DNA of 64,000 nucleotides, from NCBI GenBank assembly GCA_026002995.1, contig BPGK01000001.1:124001-188000 (forward strand), given 5' to 3'. Of this stretch, positions 52,355-60,663 are shown one piece after another (positions within the stretch are counted from its first letter, which is position 1; each line of letters opens with the position of its first letter). Under the pieces are notes generated by a model. The model was not told the origin of the DNA, made no database searches, and worked only from the letters and a program-made list of their open reading frames with translations. The stretch is from Gaiellaceae bacterium. GTDB lineage: Bacteria > Actinomycetota > Thermoleophilia > Gaiellales > Gaiellaceae. The translations under genes and the position numbers were made by a program.

Positions 52355-53040
52355 GCCGTCTCGAAGCGAACCGGGAGGCCGGTTCGCATGCGCCGGATCG
52401 CGAGGTCGGGCTGGACCCCGATCACCGAGTCGTGCGGCCCCGTCATCCCGGCGTCGGTGATGTACGCCGTGCCCTTCGGGAAGACCCGCGCGTCGGAGGT
52501 CTGGACGTGCGTGTGGGTGCCGACGACCGCCGTCACCCGGCCGTCGAGCCAGTGCGCGAGCGCCACCTTCTCGCTCGTCGCCTCGGCGTGCACGTCGACG
52601 AGCACGACAGGAGTCGCCCGTCGCGCCTCGTCGACGAGCTCGTCGATGACCTCGAACATCGACGTCGCGGGGTGGAGGAAGAGCGACCCGAGCACGTTGA
52701 TGACGGCGAGGCTCGCTCCGTCCTTTGTCGGTATGACCGCGAGCCCGCGCCCCGGCGTCGCGCGGGAGGCGTTCGCCGGTCGGATCACCCGGTCCGAGGC
52801 CTCGAGGTACGGCCCGATCTCCATCCGCCGGAACGCATGGTTGCCGAGGGTGATGGCGTCGACACCGAGTCCGAGCAGCTTGTCGGCGAGGCGTGGCGTG
52901 ATCCCGATCCCGTCGGCGGCGTTCTCGCCGTTGACGACGCACACGTCCACGGCGAGCTCCGCCCGGAGGCGTCCGAGCTCCGCTTCGAGCGCTCTCCGCC
53001 CGGGAGCGCCGACCACGTCTGCGAGGAAGAGGATGCGCAG
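52258..53040 (-). CDS. ymdB: YmdB/TIGR00282 metallophosphoesterase (apparent CTG start)
   Basis: 260-residue di-iron phosphodiesterase. The CTG at 53038-53040 gives RILFLADVVGAPGRR as the N-terminus and reproduces Bacillus YmdB numbering: D8, E39 (NGENAADG), N67 (LGNHAF), with the later metal histidines at H151, H176 and H178. The first GTG (53014-53016) would remove D8, a metal ligand. TAGGCT, 6 bases before the CTG, fits the leaderless rule of this genome. The family acts on cyclic and 2-prime,3-prime nucleotides and affects biofilm genes in Bacillus. Confidence 0.88.
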   Translation of the reverse strand: MRILFLADVVGAPGRRALEAELGRLRAELAVDVCVVNGENAADGIGITPRLADKLLGLGVDAITLGNHAFRRMEIGPYLEASDRVIRPANASRATPGRGLAVIPTKDGASLAVINVLGSLFLHPATSMFEVIDELVDEARRATPVVLVDVHAEATSEKVALAHWLDGRVTAVVGTHTHVQTSDARVFPKGTAYITDAGMTGPHDSVIGVQPDLAIRRMRTGLPVRFETAQGDVRVEGALIECDSSTGKASSIEPVRVLVD

Positions 53041-53049
53041 GGCGTAAGC

Positions 53050-53814
53050 CTACGGGACGAGGAGCGTCGCCGAGGGGAAGACCTGGATCGAGACGTTGTT
53101 TCCGTCGCCCGGGACATAGCGGGCGAGCGCCTGCTCCTCGAGCGCCGCGATGTGCACGACGCGGCCGAGCTTCGAGGAGCCTGCGGCCACGTTGGCCCCG
53201 ACCGTGAGGTTCCGATCCGCGCGGACGTTCGCGAGCGTGACGACGAGCGAGGGCGCCGTCGTCGGTCGAAGCTCGATCTCGGCCCCGACCGTCCGGCCCG
53301 CCAGGATGTGGTCGCGGATCGCGACGACCGTGCCGTCGACCGGCGAGTACACGTCCGCGCCCGGTGGCGCACCGACGTCGAGCGCGCGGAGCGTCCCGCT
53401 CTCGAGCCGGTACCACGGCAGGCCGGTCTTCGTCGAGCCGGTGATCCGTCGCCAGAGGCGGGCCAGAAGCCCCTCGTTCGCCTGGGGGCCCACCGGCTGG
53501 AGGGCGAGCCCCTCGGACGAGCCGTGGAACCCGATTCCCGTCACAGCGCCTTGGGCGATCGGCGACTGGATGCGCACGTTCCCGACGGTCGCGAGCACCT
53601 GTGGGTCCGGGAGCAGCGAGACGACGGGCGGACTCGCCAACGGCCCGGTCGCGACGCGACCCCGACTCGTTCCGTCGAACGCGGTGAGCAGGAGCGTCAC
53701 CGTTGTGAGTGCGGCGAGGACGACCGTGAGCGCGAGCCAGCGCGCGCGTGCCTGTGCCCGCCGCCGGCGCGCCCGCAGCCGGGCGGTGTGTCGCGACCTC
53801 GGCGTGCTCGTCAT
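53050..53814 (-). CDS. Membrane-anchored M23-like protein, probably inactive
   Basis: 254 residues: a very basic N-terminus (about 28 residues), one membrane anchor (about 29-46), and an extracytoplasmic domain with GAPPGADVYSPVDGTVVAI, the fold signature of LytM/M23 endopeptidases. The catalytic HXGXD and HXH motifs are absent, so it is likely a non-catalytic regulator of cell-wall hydrolases. Upstream of ymdB by 9 bases. Assignment is moderate. Confidence 0.6.
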   Translation of the reverse strand: MTSTPRSRHTARLRARRRRAQARARWLALTVVLAALTTVTLLLTAFDGTSRGRVATGPLASPPVVSLLPDPQVLATVGNVRIQSPIAQGAVTGIGFHGSSEGLALQPVGPQANEGLLARLWRRITGSTKTGLPWYRLESGTLRALDVGAPPGADVYSPVDGTVVAIRDHILAGRTVGAEIELRPTTAPSLVVTLANVRADRNLTVGANVAAGSSKLGRVVHIAALEEQALARYVPGDGNNVSIQVFPSATLLVP

Positions 53815-53880
53815 CGAGCTGACCGTAGCAAGGTCGGGCGCAGGTCAGGGGCGTTCGCGCCTGGCTGTACGATCCGGCGC

Positions 53881-55077
53881 ATGGCCGAGCGCGGCCCGAC
53901 GATCCAGATCCCGCGGTGGATCCAGCTCGTCGTCCTCCCCGTCGTTCTCGTCCTCGCCTTCCTCCTCGCGCGGCCGCTCGGCCACGTCCTCTTTCTCTTC
54001 CTGACCGCGTCGGTCATCGCGTTCATGCTCAACCCGCTCGTCCGTGACCTCACGCGGATCAGGCTCCCGCGGGGGCTCGCCGTCGCGGTCGTCTACACGG
54101 TGTTCGTGGCGGCCGTCGCCGCGCTCTTCGTCGCCGTCGGGGTCGTCGCCTACGACCAGGTGCGCAACGCCGCCGAGCGGATCGACGAGTACGTGACCGA
54201 GGAGCGGGGTGCGGCCGGTCTCACCGGGGCCGAGTCGGACCTGGAAGCTCTCCAGAACTGGCTCGACGCCCACGGCTTCGAACGGCTCCAGATCCGCGAG
54301 CAGGTGAGCGAGTGGATCGAGTCGCTCGGCGGCGGCGAGGTATCCGGATACGTGCAGGATGCGCTCTCGTTCGCCCAAGGAGCCGCGTTCGGAGCGGTCT
54401 TCTTCCTCTTTTCGCTGATCCTCGTCATCGTGATCTCGATCTACATGCTCCTCGACATGCCGCGGCTCGAGCGCTCGATCGACGAGCGGTTCCCCCCCCA
54501 CGGCGGCCTGCCGCTGACGCAGCAGATCGAGGGCGCCCTCTGGGGGTACGTGAAGGGGCAGGCGATCCTCTCGACCGTCATCGGCGCAAGCGCGGGCGTC
54601 GGGATGTGGCTGCTCGGGCAGATGGGACTCGTCGAGGGTGCCGCGGAGTACGCGCTCCTCTTCGGCCTCTGGACCGCCTTCATCGAGGTCATCCCGTACA
54701 TCGGCCCCTGGCTCTCCGCGGTGCCGCCCGCGCTCTACGCGCTCTTCACCGATCCGATCAGCGTGATCTGGGTCGTCGCGCTCTTCCTCTTCATCTACCA
54801 GGTCGAGGGCCACGTCGTCGTCCCCAACGTCATGGCGAGCGCGCTCCGCCTGCATCCCCTCCTCGTCATCTTCGGGCTGCTCGCCGGGTTCGAGCTCTAC
54901 GGCGTCGCGGGCGCGCTCGTCGCGCTCCCGACGATGGCCGGCCTGCGCGCGATGTGGGGCTTCTTCGGGGCGCGGCTGCGGCTCGAGCGTTGGGACGAGG
55001 GGGCTCCGGACGTCCCGGTGGAGGTCGAGCTCGAAGGGGCGCCTCCACCGCCGCGGGCGGCGAGTGGCTCCGGGTAG
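53881..55077 (+). CDS. AI-2E family transporter (PerM/TqsA-like)
   Basis: 398-residue membrane protein with about eight helices. VIPYIGPWLSAVPPALYAL and the C-terminal EGHVVVPNVMASALRLHPLLVIFGLLAG segment are the family core. Some members export autoinducer-2, others act as ion/H+ antiporters; cargo not certain. TACGAT lies 7 bases before the ATG. Longer in-frame reading upstream is a shadow of the preceding genes. Confidence 0.9.
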   Translation: MAERGPTIQIPRWIQLVVLPVVLVLAFLLARPLGHVLFLFLTASVIAFMLNPLVRDLTRIRLPRGLAVAVVYTVFVAAVAALFVAVGVVAYDQVRNAAERIDEYVTEERGAAGLTGAESDLEALQNWLDAHGFERLQIREQVSEWIESLGGGEVSGYVQDALSFAQGAAFGAVFFLFSLILVIVISIYMLLDMPRLERSIDERFPPHGGLPLTQQIEGALWGYVKGQAILSTVIGASAGVGMWLLGQMGLVEGAAEYALLFGLWTAFIEVIPYIGPWLSAVPPALYALFTDPISVIWVVALFLFIYQVEGHVVVPNVMASALRLHPLLVIFGLLAGFELYGVAGALVALPTMAGLRAMWGFFGARLRLERWDEGAPDVPVEVELEGAPPPPRAASGSG

Positions 55078-55087
55078 GGTCGCGGCG

Positions 55088-55603
55088 ATGTGGGATGAGC
55101 TCGTCGAGGCCGCGTCGGCCGAGAGCCCGCTCTGGGCGGACGCTCTTCTCCCGTTCGAGCGGCAGCGACGCGAGCCGGTCTTCTCGCGCCTCGCGCCCGA
55201 GCGGCACCGGCTGGGGCTCGAGACGATCTACGAGGGCTACCTCGTCCACTACGGGACGCCGCGGCTCTTCGCCCCCGACGGAGGCGACATCGCACTTCTG
55301 CTCGGCGACTACCTGTACGCGCAGGGTCTCGTGTGGGTCGCGGCGACCGGGGACGTGGCAGCCGTCGCCGATCTCGCCGAGCTCATCTCGCTCTGCGCTC
55401 AGGGGCGTGCGAGCGGCCGAGGTGGCGACGGCGCTGCGTGGGCCGCGACGGCGGCATGCCTCGGCGCCGGCGGGCTCGACACGGCGCGGGACGCGCTGAG
55501 GCTGAACGACGACGCCCGCGAGCTCGAAGCCGTCGCTCGAGCGACGGCGGGCGACGCGGCCGTCGACGCGGCCCTCGCTGCACACGGCTGCCTCGTCGGG
55601 TAG
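55088..55603 (+). CDS. Prenyl-synthase-like protein without DDXXD motifs
   Basis: 171 residues, all helical. LLLGDYLYAQGLVWVAATGDVAAVADLAELI resembles the AGDYLFA region of trans-prenyl diphosphate synthases, but both Asp-rich motifs are missing. Such a protein could be the small, non-catalytic partner of a heterodimeric synthase, like component I of Bacillus heptaprenyl diphosphate synthase. The catalytic synthase at 61340 has both motifs. Inference only. TAGGGT box 7 bases before the ATG. Confidence 0.55.
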   Translation: MWDELVEAASAESPLWADALLPFERQRREPVFSRLAPERHRLGLETIYEGYLVHYGTPRLFAPDGGDIALLLGDYLYAQGLVWVAATGDVAAVADLAELISLCAQGRASGRGGDGAAWAATAACLGAGGLDTARDALRLNDDARELEAVARATAGDAAVDAALAAHGCLVG

Positions 55604-55614
55604 AGTCGCGCTCG

Positions 55615-55776
55615 ATGGTCGCCGCGTTCATCGAGCTTCTCGCAGCGGGTAAGTCCGCGGCCGAGGAAGGCCGCGACATCGTCCTCGTGATGCTCGCCGT
55701 GGGCCTCGTCTTCGTCACCGTGATCCTCGTCGGGGATCTCGGGAAGTGGGCCCGCAAGCGGCGCAAGGCGTCGTAG
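55615..55776 (+). CDS. 53-residue single-pass membrane protein
   Basis: One transmembrane helix (VLVMLAVGLVFVTVILVG, about residues 23-40) flanked by an acidic and a strongly basic end (WARKRRKAS), so N-out/C-in is likely. Position before the UbiD/bc complex genes suggests a small accessory protein. TAGAGT sits 8 bases before the ATG. Function unknown. Confidence 0.6.
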   Translation: MVAAFIELLAAGKSAAEEGRDIVLVMLAVGLVFVTVILVGDLGKWARKRRKAS

Positions 55777-55851
55777 GGCTCGCGGGTCGCGACCAGGCGT
55801 CGCCCGCACCGCCGCCTCCCGTCTCTTCCCCGTACCTAGACTGACGTCGCC

Positions 55852-57309
55852 GTGGCGTCGCCGCCGAAGGATCTTCGCGAGTGGCTCGCGCTCCTCGAGC
55901 GCGAGGGCGAGCTCGTGCGCATCGCCGCCGAGGTCGACCCCGACCTCGAGATCACGGAGATCGTCGACCGCCTCCAGAAGGCGGGCGGCGGGCCCGCGCT
56001 CCTCTTCGAGAGGCCGAAGGGGTCGCGGCACGCGCTCCTCATCAACCAGTTCGGCACCGAGCGGCGCATGTGCCTGGCGTTCGGCGTCGAGCGTCTCGAC
56101 GACGTCGCGGGGAAGCTCGGAGATGTGCTCGAGATGCAGCCGCCAGAGGGACTGCGGGAGAAGGTCCGGGGGCTCCTGAAGCTGAAGTCGATCGCCGACT
56201 CGCGGCCGAAGATCGTCTCCAGGGGCGCCTGTCAGGAGGTCGTGCTCGAGGGCCCGGCCGTCGATCTGGGCGTCCTTCCCGTCCAGCGCTGCTGGCCGGG
56301 CGACCCCGCACCGTTCATCACCCTCCCCGCGGTGATCACGAAGGACCCGAAGACTGGGACCCGCAACGTCGGCATGTACCGGATGCAGGTCATCGACCGC
56401 AGCTCGACGTTCATGCACTGGCAGCTCCACAAGGACGGGCGAGCCGACCTGCTCGCGGCCGAGGACGGCCGCATCCCGGTCGCCGTCGCGATCGGGCTCG
56501 ACCCGATCAGCGCCTACTCCGCGAGCGCCCCGCTCCCGAAGCACCTCGACGAGCTCATGCTCGCCGGCTTCCTGCGCGGCGAGCCGGTCGAGCTCGTTCC
56601 CTGCAAGACCGTCCCCCTCGAGGTGCCCGCGAACGCGGAGATCGTCCTCGAGGGCTGGGTGGCGCGCGACGACGTCGGGATCGAGGGCCCGTTCGGCGAC
56701 CACACGGGCTACTACTCGCACGCCGAGCCGTTCCCGATCTTCCGGATCTCCGCGCTGACGATGCGGCGGGACGCGATCTACCCCTCGATCGTCGTCGGCA
56801 AGCCGCCTGCCGAGGACGCCTGGCTCGGCAAGGCGACGGAGCGGATCTTCCTGCCGGCGATCCGGATGACGATCCCCGAGCTCGTCGACTACGACCTCCC
56901 GGTTGCCGGCGCGTTTCACAACTGCGTCATCGTCTCCATCCGCAAGACCTTCCCCGGGCAGGCGCAGAAGGTGATGCACGCGCTCTGGGGCCTCGGGATG
57001 CTCTCGCTCTCGAAGTCGATCGTGGTCGTTGACGAGCACGTGGACGTGCACGACTACGCGGACGTCTTCTTCCGGGTGACCGCGAACGTCGACCCGAAGC
57101 GCGACGTGCTGATCACGGAGGGCCCCCTCGATCACCTCGACCACGCGCCGGGTCGGCAGTTCTACGGCGGCAAGCTCGGGATCGACGCGACGCACAAGCT
57201 CCCTGAGGAAGACGCGCGGCCCTGGCCGGAGGAGATCGTCATGTCGGACGAGATCCGCGAGCTCGTCACGCGCCGGTGGGCCGAGTACGGTCTCGAACCG
57301 TTGTCCTGA
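55852..57309 (+). CDS. UbiD family decarboxylase (menaquinone-linked)
   Basis: 485-residue prenylated-FMN-dependent decarboxylase. The catalytic ERE-type residues appear in NVGMYRMQVIDRSS (Arg) and LEGWVARDDVGIEGPFGDHTGYYS (Glu pair). With UbiX nearby (60073), MenG and mqn genes, it most probably decarboxylates prenylated 1,4-dihydroxy-6-naphthoate (MqnL-like role; inference). TAGACT 9 bases before the GTG start. Confidence 0.9.
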   Translation: MASPPKDLREWLALLEREGELVRIAAEVDPDLEITEIVDRLQKAGGGPALLFERPKGSRHALLINQFGTERRMCLAFGVERLDDVAGKLGDVLEMQPPEGLREKVRGLLKLKSIADSRPKIVSRGACQEVVLEGPAVDLGVLPVQRCWPGDPAPFITLPAVITKDPKTGTRNVGMYRMQVIDRSSTFMHWQLHKDGRADLLAAEDGRIPVAVAIGLDPISAYSASAPLPKHLDELMLAGFLRGEPVELVPCKTVPLEVPANAEIVLEGWVARDDVGIEGPFGDHTGYYSHAEPFPIFRISALTMRRDAIYPSIVVGKPPAEDAWLGKATERIFLPAIRMTIPELVDYDLPVAGAFHNCVIVSIRKTFPGQAQKVMHALWGLGMLSLSKSIVVVDEHVDVHDYADVFFRVTANVDPKRDVLITEGPLDHLDHAPGRQFYGGKLGIDATHKLPEEDARPWPEEIVMSDEIRELVTRRWAEYGLEPLS

Positions 57310-57363
57310 CGCTCGTCCTTCGAACCGTGCAGAATCCCCCGGGTCGCGACAGGACGCACGTCG

Positions 57364-57369
57364 TTGACA
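57364..57369 (+). promoter_or_regulatory. TTGACA before qcrA
   Basis: A perfect -35 hexamer at 57364-57369 in the 101-base gap between the UbiD-like gene and qcrA. A convincing -10 was not found at the right distance (ATTGAA after 17 bases is weak), so an independent qcr promoter is possible only. Confidence 0.35.
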
Positions 57370-57410
57370 CGAATGAGGGTGGAGCGATTGAATCCCGCGC
57401 AGGGTCCGAT

Positions 57411-58346
57411 TTGAGCGACAACGGCCACGACACCACGCACCTCCCGGGCCCGAGCCTGTGGCCGATCGGCTTCGCGATCGGCATCGGCTGTCTCCTCCTC
57501 GGGCTCGTCATCAGCCTGCTCGTCGCGGCGGTCGGCGCGATCGTGGCGGTCGTCTTCGGGATTCTCTGGGCCCGCGAGGTCACGCGCGAGGTGCGCGGCG
57601 AGGTGCCGGAGATCGAGCCGGAGACGCGCTCGGTCGCGGACGAGCCGGCGGCTGCGCCTGCGCCTACCGCCGAGGAGAAGCCGCTCCCGGCCTACACGCG
57701 CTCGAAGTTCCTGGAGGCCTCGACGATCGGCCTCGGCGCGGCGATCGGTGCCGTCGTCACGGTGCCGGTGCTCGGGTTCGCGGTCCTGCCGCCGTTCACC
57801 GGGGTCGAGGAGCGCGAGGTCGATCTCGGCCCGATCGAGAACTTCCCGGTCGGCACGTACGTCATTGCGAGCTACCTCTCGAATCCCTCCCAGGGCGAGG
57901 TGAGTCGCCGGACCGCCTTTGTCCGCAACAACGGGTTCACGGAGAGCGGCGAGCCGAGCTTCACGATCCTGTATAGCCGCTGCGTCCACCTCGGCTGCCC
58001 CGTGCAGCCGAACGGGCCGATCGACGAGCAGGCGCGGAAGGAGCTCGAGGGCGGCATCGAGCTCCGTCCGGTGCTGGCGCAGTCGTTCGGCTGCCCCTGC
58101 CACGGCGGTCTGTACGACGCGGAGGGCAACCGCCAGGCCGGCCCGCCGGTGCGCTCGATGGATCGCTACTCGTTCTCGATCAAGGACGGCCGCCTCGTCC
58201 TTGGGGAGCTGTACGCGGTCGGCAACGTGAGCGGCACGGGCGCGAACGCCGTGATCACGCGCTACCCGTGGTCGGTGCCGGGCACGCACGTCGACGGGCC
58301 AGAGGCGTGGCTCTACCCGATCGTCCCGAGCCAGGTGACCGGCTGA
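57411..58346 (+). CDS. qcrA: Menaquinol-cytochrome c reductase Rieske iron-sulfur subunit
   Basis: Electron-accepting 2Fe-2S subunit of the bc complex. From TTG at 57411 it has 311 residues: two N-terminal helices (about 13-60), a Tat-like RSKFLEAS stretch before a third helix, then the Rieske domain with C-X-H (SRCVHLGCPV) and C-X2-H (FGCPCHGGLYD) ligands. The start is uncertain: an in-frame GTG at 57327 would add 28 residues. Stop overlaps the qcrB ATG. Confidence 0.9.
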   Translation: MSDNGHDTTHLPGPSLWPIGFAIGIGCLLLGLVISLLVAAVGAIVAVVFGILWAREVTREVRGEVPEIEPETRSVADEPAAAPAPTAEEKPLPAYTRSKFLEASTIGLGAAIGAVVTVPVLGFAVLPPFTGVEEREVDLGPIENFPVGTYVIASYLSNPSQGEVSRRTAFVRNNGFTESGEPSFTILYSRCVHLGCPVQPNGPIDEQARKELEGGIELRPVLAQSFGCPCHGGLYDAEGNRQAGPPVRSMDRYSFSIKDGRLVLGELYAVGNVSGTGANAVITRYPWSVPGTHVDGPEAWLYPIVPSQVTG

Positions 58347-59146
58347 TGGCGACGTCGAAGCGCGCGAGCGTCGTCGAGACTGCGGTCCTTGCTCCGCTCG
58401 ACTGGATCGACGAGCGCACGGGCGCCGTGCGAGGGACGAAGTGGTTCCTGTTCCGGAACGTCCCGCGCGACATCAGCTGGGCGCAGACCCTCGGCTCGGC
58501 CACGCTGACCGCCTTCATCGTCCAGGCGGTCACCGGGGTCATCCTCGCGATGTACTACCAGCCGTCGACCGCGATCGACCCGAACACCGGAAAGCCGGTC
58601 GCCTACTCGTCGATCGAGTTCATCACGAACGACGTGACGCTCGGCTGGCTCGTCCGGGGGATGCACCGCTGGGGTGCGAGTGTCTTCGTCATCCTGCTCT
58701 TCCTGCACATGGGCCGGGTCTTCCTCTTCGGCTCCTACCGCTACCCGCGCGAGCTGACGTGGATCACCGGCGTGTTGCTCCTCGTCACCGGGATGCTGAT
58801 GGGCTTCACCGGGTACCTGCTGCCCTGGGATCAGACGGCGTACTGGGCGACCGTCGTCGGCATCAACCTCAACGGAACGGCCCCGTTCCTCGGGCCCTGG
58901 CTCGCAGAGTTCCTCGCCGGCGGGCCGGAGATCGTCAGCGAGGCGCTGCCCAAGTGGTACGCGCTGCACATGCTCCTCATCCCGGGTGCGCTGATCGGGC
59001 TGATCGTCGTGCATATCTACCTCGTCACGCGGCTCGGTGTGACCTCGCCGCCGTGGTCGAGCGAGATGGCCGGCCGCGAGCGTGCGGCGAGCGAGCCCGC
59101 TGCGGCGCGCACGGGCCTCGTTCGGAAGAGCGGAGGTGCGAGCTGA
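58346..59146 (+). CDS. qcrB: Cytochrome b6-type subunit of the menaquinol-cytochrome c reductase
   Basis: 266-residue N-terminal cytochrome b with four transmembrane helices. RNVPRDISWAQTLGSATL, MHRWGASVFVILLFLHMGR (heme His) and HMLLIPGALIGLIVVHIYLV (second His pair) are visible. The b subunit is split as in Bacillus, with the C-terminal half in the next gene. The ATG overlaps the qcrA stop (TGATG) and the stop overlaps qcrC in the same way. Confidence 0.94.
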   Translation: MATSKRASVVETAVLAPLDWIDERTGAVRGTKWFLFRNVPRDISWAQTLGSATLTAFIVQAVTGVILAMYYQPSTAIDPNTGKPVAYSSIEFITNDVTLGWLVRGMHRWGASVFVILLFLHMGRVFLFGSYRYPRELTWITGVLLLVTGMLMGFTGYLLPWDQTAYWATVVGINLNGTAPFLGPWLAEFLAGGPEIVSEALPKWYALHMLLIPGALIGLIVVHIYLVTRLGVTSPPWSSEMAGRERAASEPAAARTGLVRKSGGAS

Positions 59147-59964
59147 TGGCCCGCGACCGGGGCGAGCTCAACCGCGAGGGCTTTGCCCGCTACAAGGACG
59201 ACGTCCGCAAGGAGGGCAAGCCCTTCTTCCCGTACGGGCTCTTCCACGACACGGTCATGTCGCTCGTGGTCGTCGGCGTCATCGTCGCGCTGGCGATCAT
59301 CTGGTACGTCGACGCCGACGGGACGGAGGCGGGGATCCTCGGCCCCTGGTACGCGCCGCCGGCCGAGCCGGGGACGACGGAGTTCATCCCGCGGCCCGAC
59401 TGGTACTTCTACTTCCTCTTCTACCTCCTGCGGATCTTCAAGTGGCCGGAGTCGGTGTTCATCGCCACCGTCGGGATCCCGACCATCTGCCTCATCCTCC
59501 TCATCGGGCTGCCGTTCTACGATCGCCGGCGGGAGCGCCACCCCCTGCGCCGGCCGGTCGCGATGACGGCGGCGCTCCTCACGGTCGTCGCGATGGGGGT
59601 CTTGACCTGGAAGGGAGCGACGGCGCGGGAGGCGCTCGGCTCCGAGCTCGTCCTCGCCGTGCCCGAGTGGGCGGAGCGGCAGGGCTTCGCGGACAACGCC
59701 GAGGCGGTGAGGGGGGCCGAGCTCTTCGCGCAGTCGGGATGCATGAACTGCCACGTCTACCTCGGTGAGGGGAACGCGAACCTCGGGGCGCCAGACCTCT
59801 CCGCGATCGGGGAGACGAACGACGCGACGTACTTCGTCCAGTACCTCACGAACCCGGCTGCGTTCGGAAACAACGTGATGGGCTCGTACGCGTACCTCGG
59901 CGAAGAGAACCTCGCGGCGCTCGGCGAGTTCCTCGCTTCGTCGAAAGGCCCGGCGGGCGATTGA
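59146..59964 (+). CDS. qcrC: Subunit IV-cytochrome c fusion of the menaquinol-cytochrome c reductase
   Basis: 272 residues: the C-terminal half of cytochrome b (three helices, with RPDWYFYFLFYLLRIF as the PEWY-like quinol-oxidation motif) fused to a C-terminal c-type cytochrome. The heme motif is C199-M-N-C202-H203, and M245 is a likely axial ligand. The same fusion is known from Bacillus QcrC. Followed directly by a large palindrome. Confidence 0.94.
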   Translation: MARDRGELNREGFARYKDDVRKEGKPFFPYGLFHDTVMSLVVVGVIVALAIIWYVDADGTEAGILGPWYAPPAEPGTTEFIPRPDWYFYFLFYLLRIFKWPESVFIATVGIPTICLILLIGLPFYDRRRERHPLRRPVAMTAALLTVVAMGVLTWKGATAREALGSELVLAVPEWAERQGFADNAEAVRGAELFAQSGCMNCHVYLGEGNANLGAPDLSAIGETNDATYFVQYLTNPAAFGNNVMGSYAYLGEENLAALGEFLASSKGPAGD

Positions 59965-59965
59965 T

Positions 59966-60023
59966 GGGGGTCAGGTCTTCCATGTTCCACCTCGCGAGGT
60001 GGAACATGGAAGACCTGACCCCC
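59966..60023. repeat. 58-base perfect palindrome after qcrC
   Basis: Two 29-base perfect arms (59966-59994 and 59995-60023) with no loop. Contains GGGGTCAGGTCTTCC at the outer ends. It starts 1 base after the qcrC stop. Length and perfection exceed a normal terminator and suggest a mobile or transposase-recognised repeat, though it may also terminate qcrABC. Confidence 0.9.
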
Positions 60024-60054
60024 GCGACCCTGGAAGACCTGACCCCCGCGACCC
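60007..60054. repeat. Tandem 24-base direct repeat overlapping the palindrome
   Basis: The 24-base unit beginning TGGAAGACCTGACCCCC at 60007-60030 is repeated exactly at 60031-60054. The first copy is the outer part of the palindrome right arm, so the element looks like a palindrome with one half-unit duplicated. Confidence 0.88.
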
Positions 60055-60072
60055 CCGCGTTACGCTTGCCGC

Positions 60073-60663
60073 GTGCGAGTCTTCCTCGGGATCACCGGAG
60101 CGTCGGGCGCTCCGTACGCGCAGCGTCTCCTCCACGCGCTCGTCGAGGCGGGGTGCGAGGTCGGCCTCACCGTGTCGGGCGCCGGGATCCAGGTGCTCGC
60201 GACGGAGCTGTACGACGATCCGCGGCTCCCCCGCGACGAGGTGCTGCGGCGGCTCGTCGGCGATGCGGGCGACCAGGTCGCCGTCTACGGGGAGGGCGAC
60301 TTCTCGAGCCCGTTCGCGAGCGGCTCCGCGAAGGTCGACGCCTACGTGATCTGCCCCTGCTCGATGGCGACGGTGGGGACGCTCGCCTCGGGCGCGATGC
60401 AGAACCTCATCCACCGTGCGGCGTCGGTCGCGATCAAGGAGCGCCGGAAGCTCGTGCTGGTTCCGCGTGAGACCCCGCTCTCGTCGATCCACCTGCGCGG
60501 GCTCGCGACGTTGAACGAGGCCGGAGCGGTGATCCTCTTCGCCGCGCCCGGCTTCTACCACGGTGCGAAGACGATCGACGACCTCGTGGACTTCGTCGTC
60601 GCCCGCTGTCTCGACCACCTCGGGATCGACAACGAGCTGATCTCCCGCTGGGGCACGACGTGA
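60073..60663 (+). CDS. ubiX: Flavin prenyltransferase UbiX
   Basis: 196-residue enzyme making prenylated FMN for UbiD-type decarboxylases. FLGITGASGAPYAQRLL at the start, CPCSMATVGTLASGA and LVPRETPLSSIHLRGL are family motifs. TACGCT lies 6 bases before the GTG. Its product serves the UbiD-like enzyme at 55852. Confidence 0.95.
   Translation: MRVFLGITGASGAPYAQRLLHALVEAGCEVGLTVSGAGIQVLATELYDDPRLPRDEVLRRLVGDAGDQVAVYGEGDFSSPFASGSAKVDAYVICPCSMATVGTLASGAMQNLIHRAASVAIKERRKLVLVPRETPLSSIHLRGLATLNEAGAVILFAAPGFYHGAKTIDDLVDFVVARCLDHLGIDNELISRWGTT

Noticed and set aside
50806-53880. Upstream part of a 1423-codon open frame running into the AI-2E gene
   Set aside because: It is an Arg/Pro/Ala-rich out-of-frame reading of the membrane-protein gene and antisense of ymdB and the M23-like gene. 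Only the part from 53881 has family similarity.
59966-60054. Palindrome considered as an ordinary terminator only
   Set aside because: Perfect 29-base arms, absence of a loop and T run, and the exact 24-base duplication go beyond terminator structure; a termination role is still possible.
59961-60072. In-frame ORF across the palindrome as a peptide gene
   Set aside because: The reading consists of the repeat itself and continues out of frame into ubiX; no start signal.
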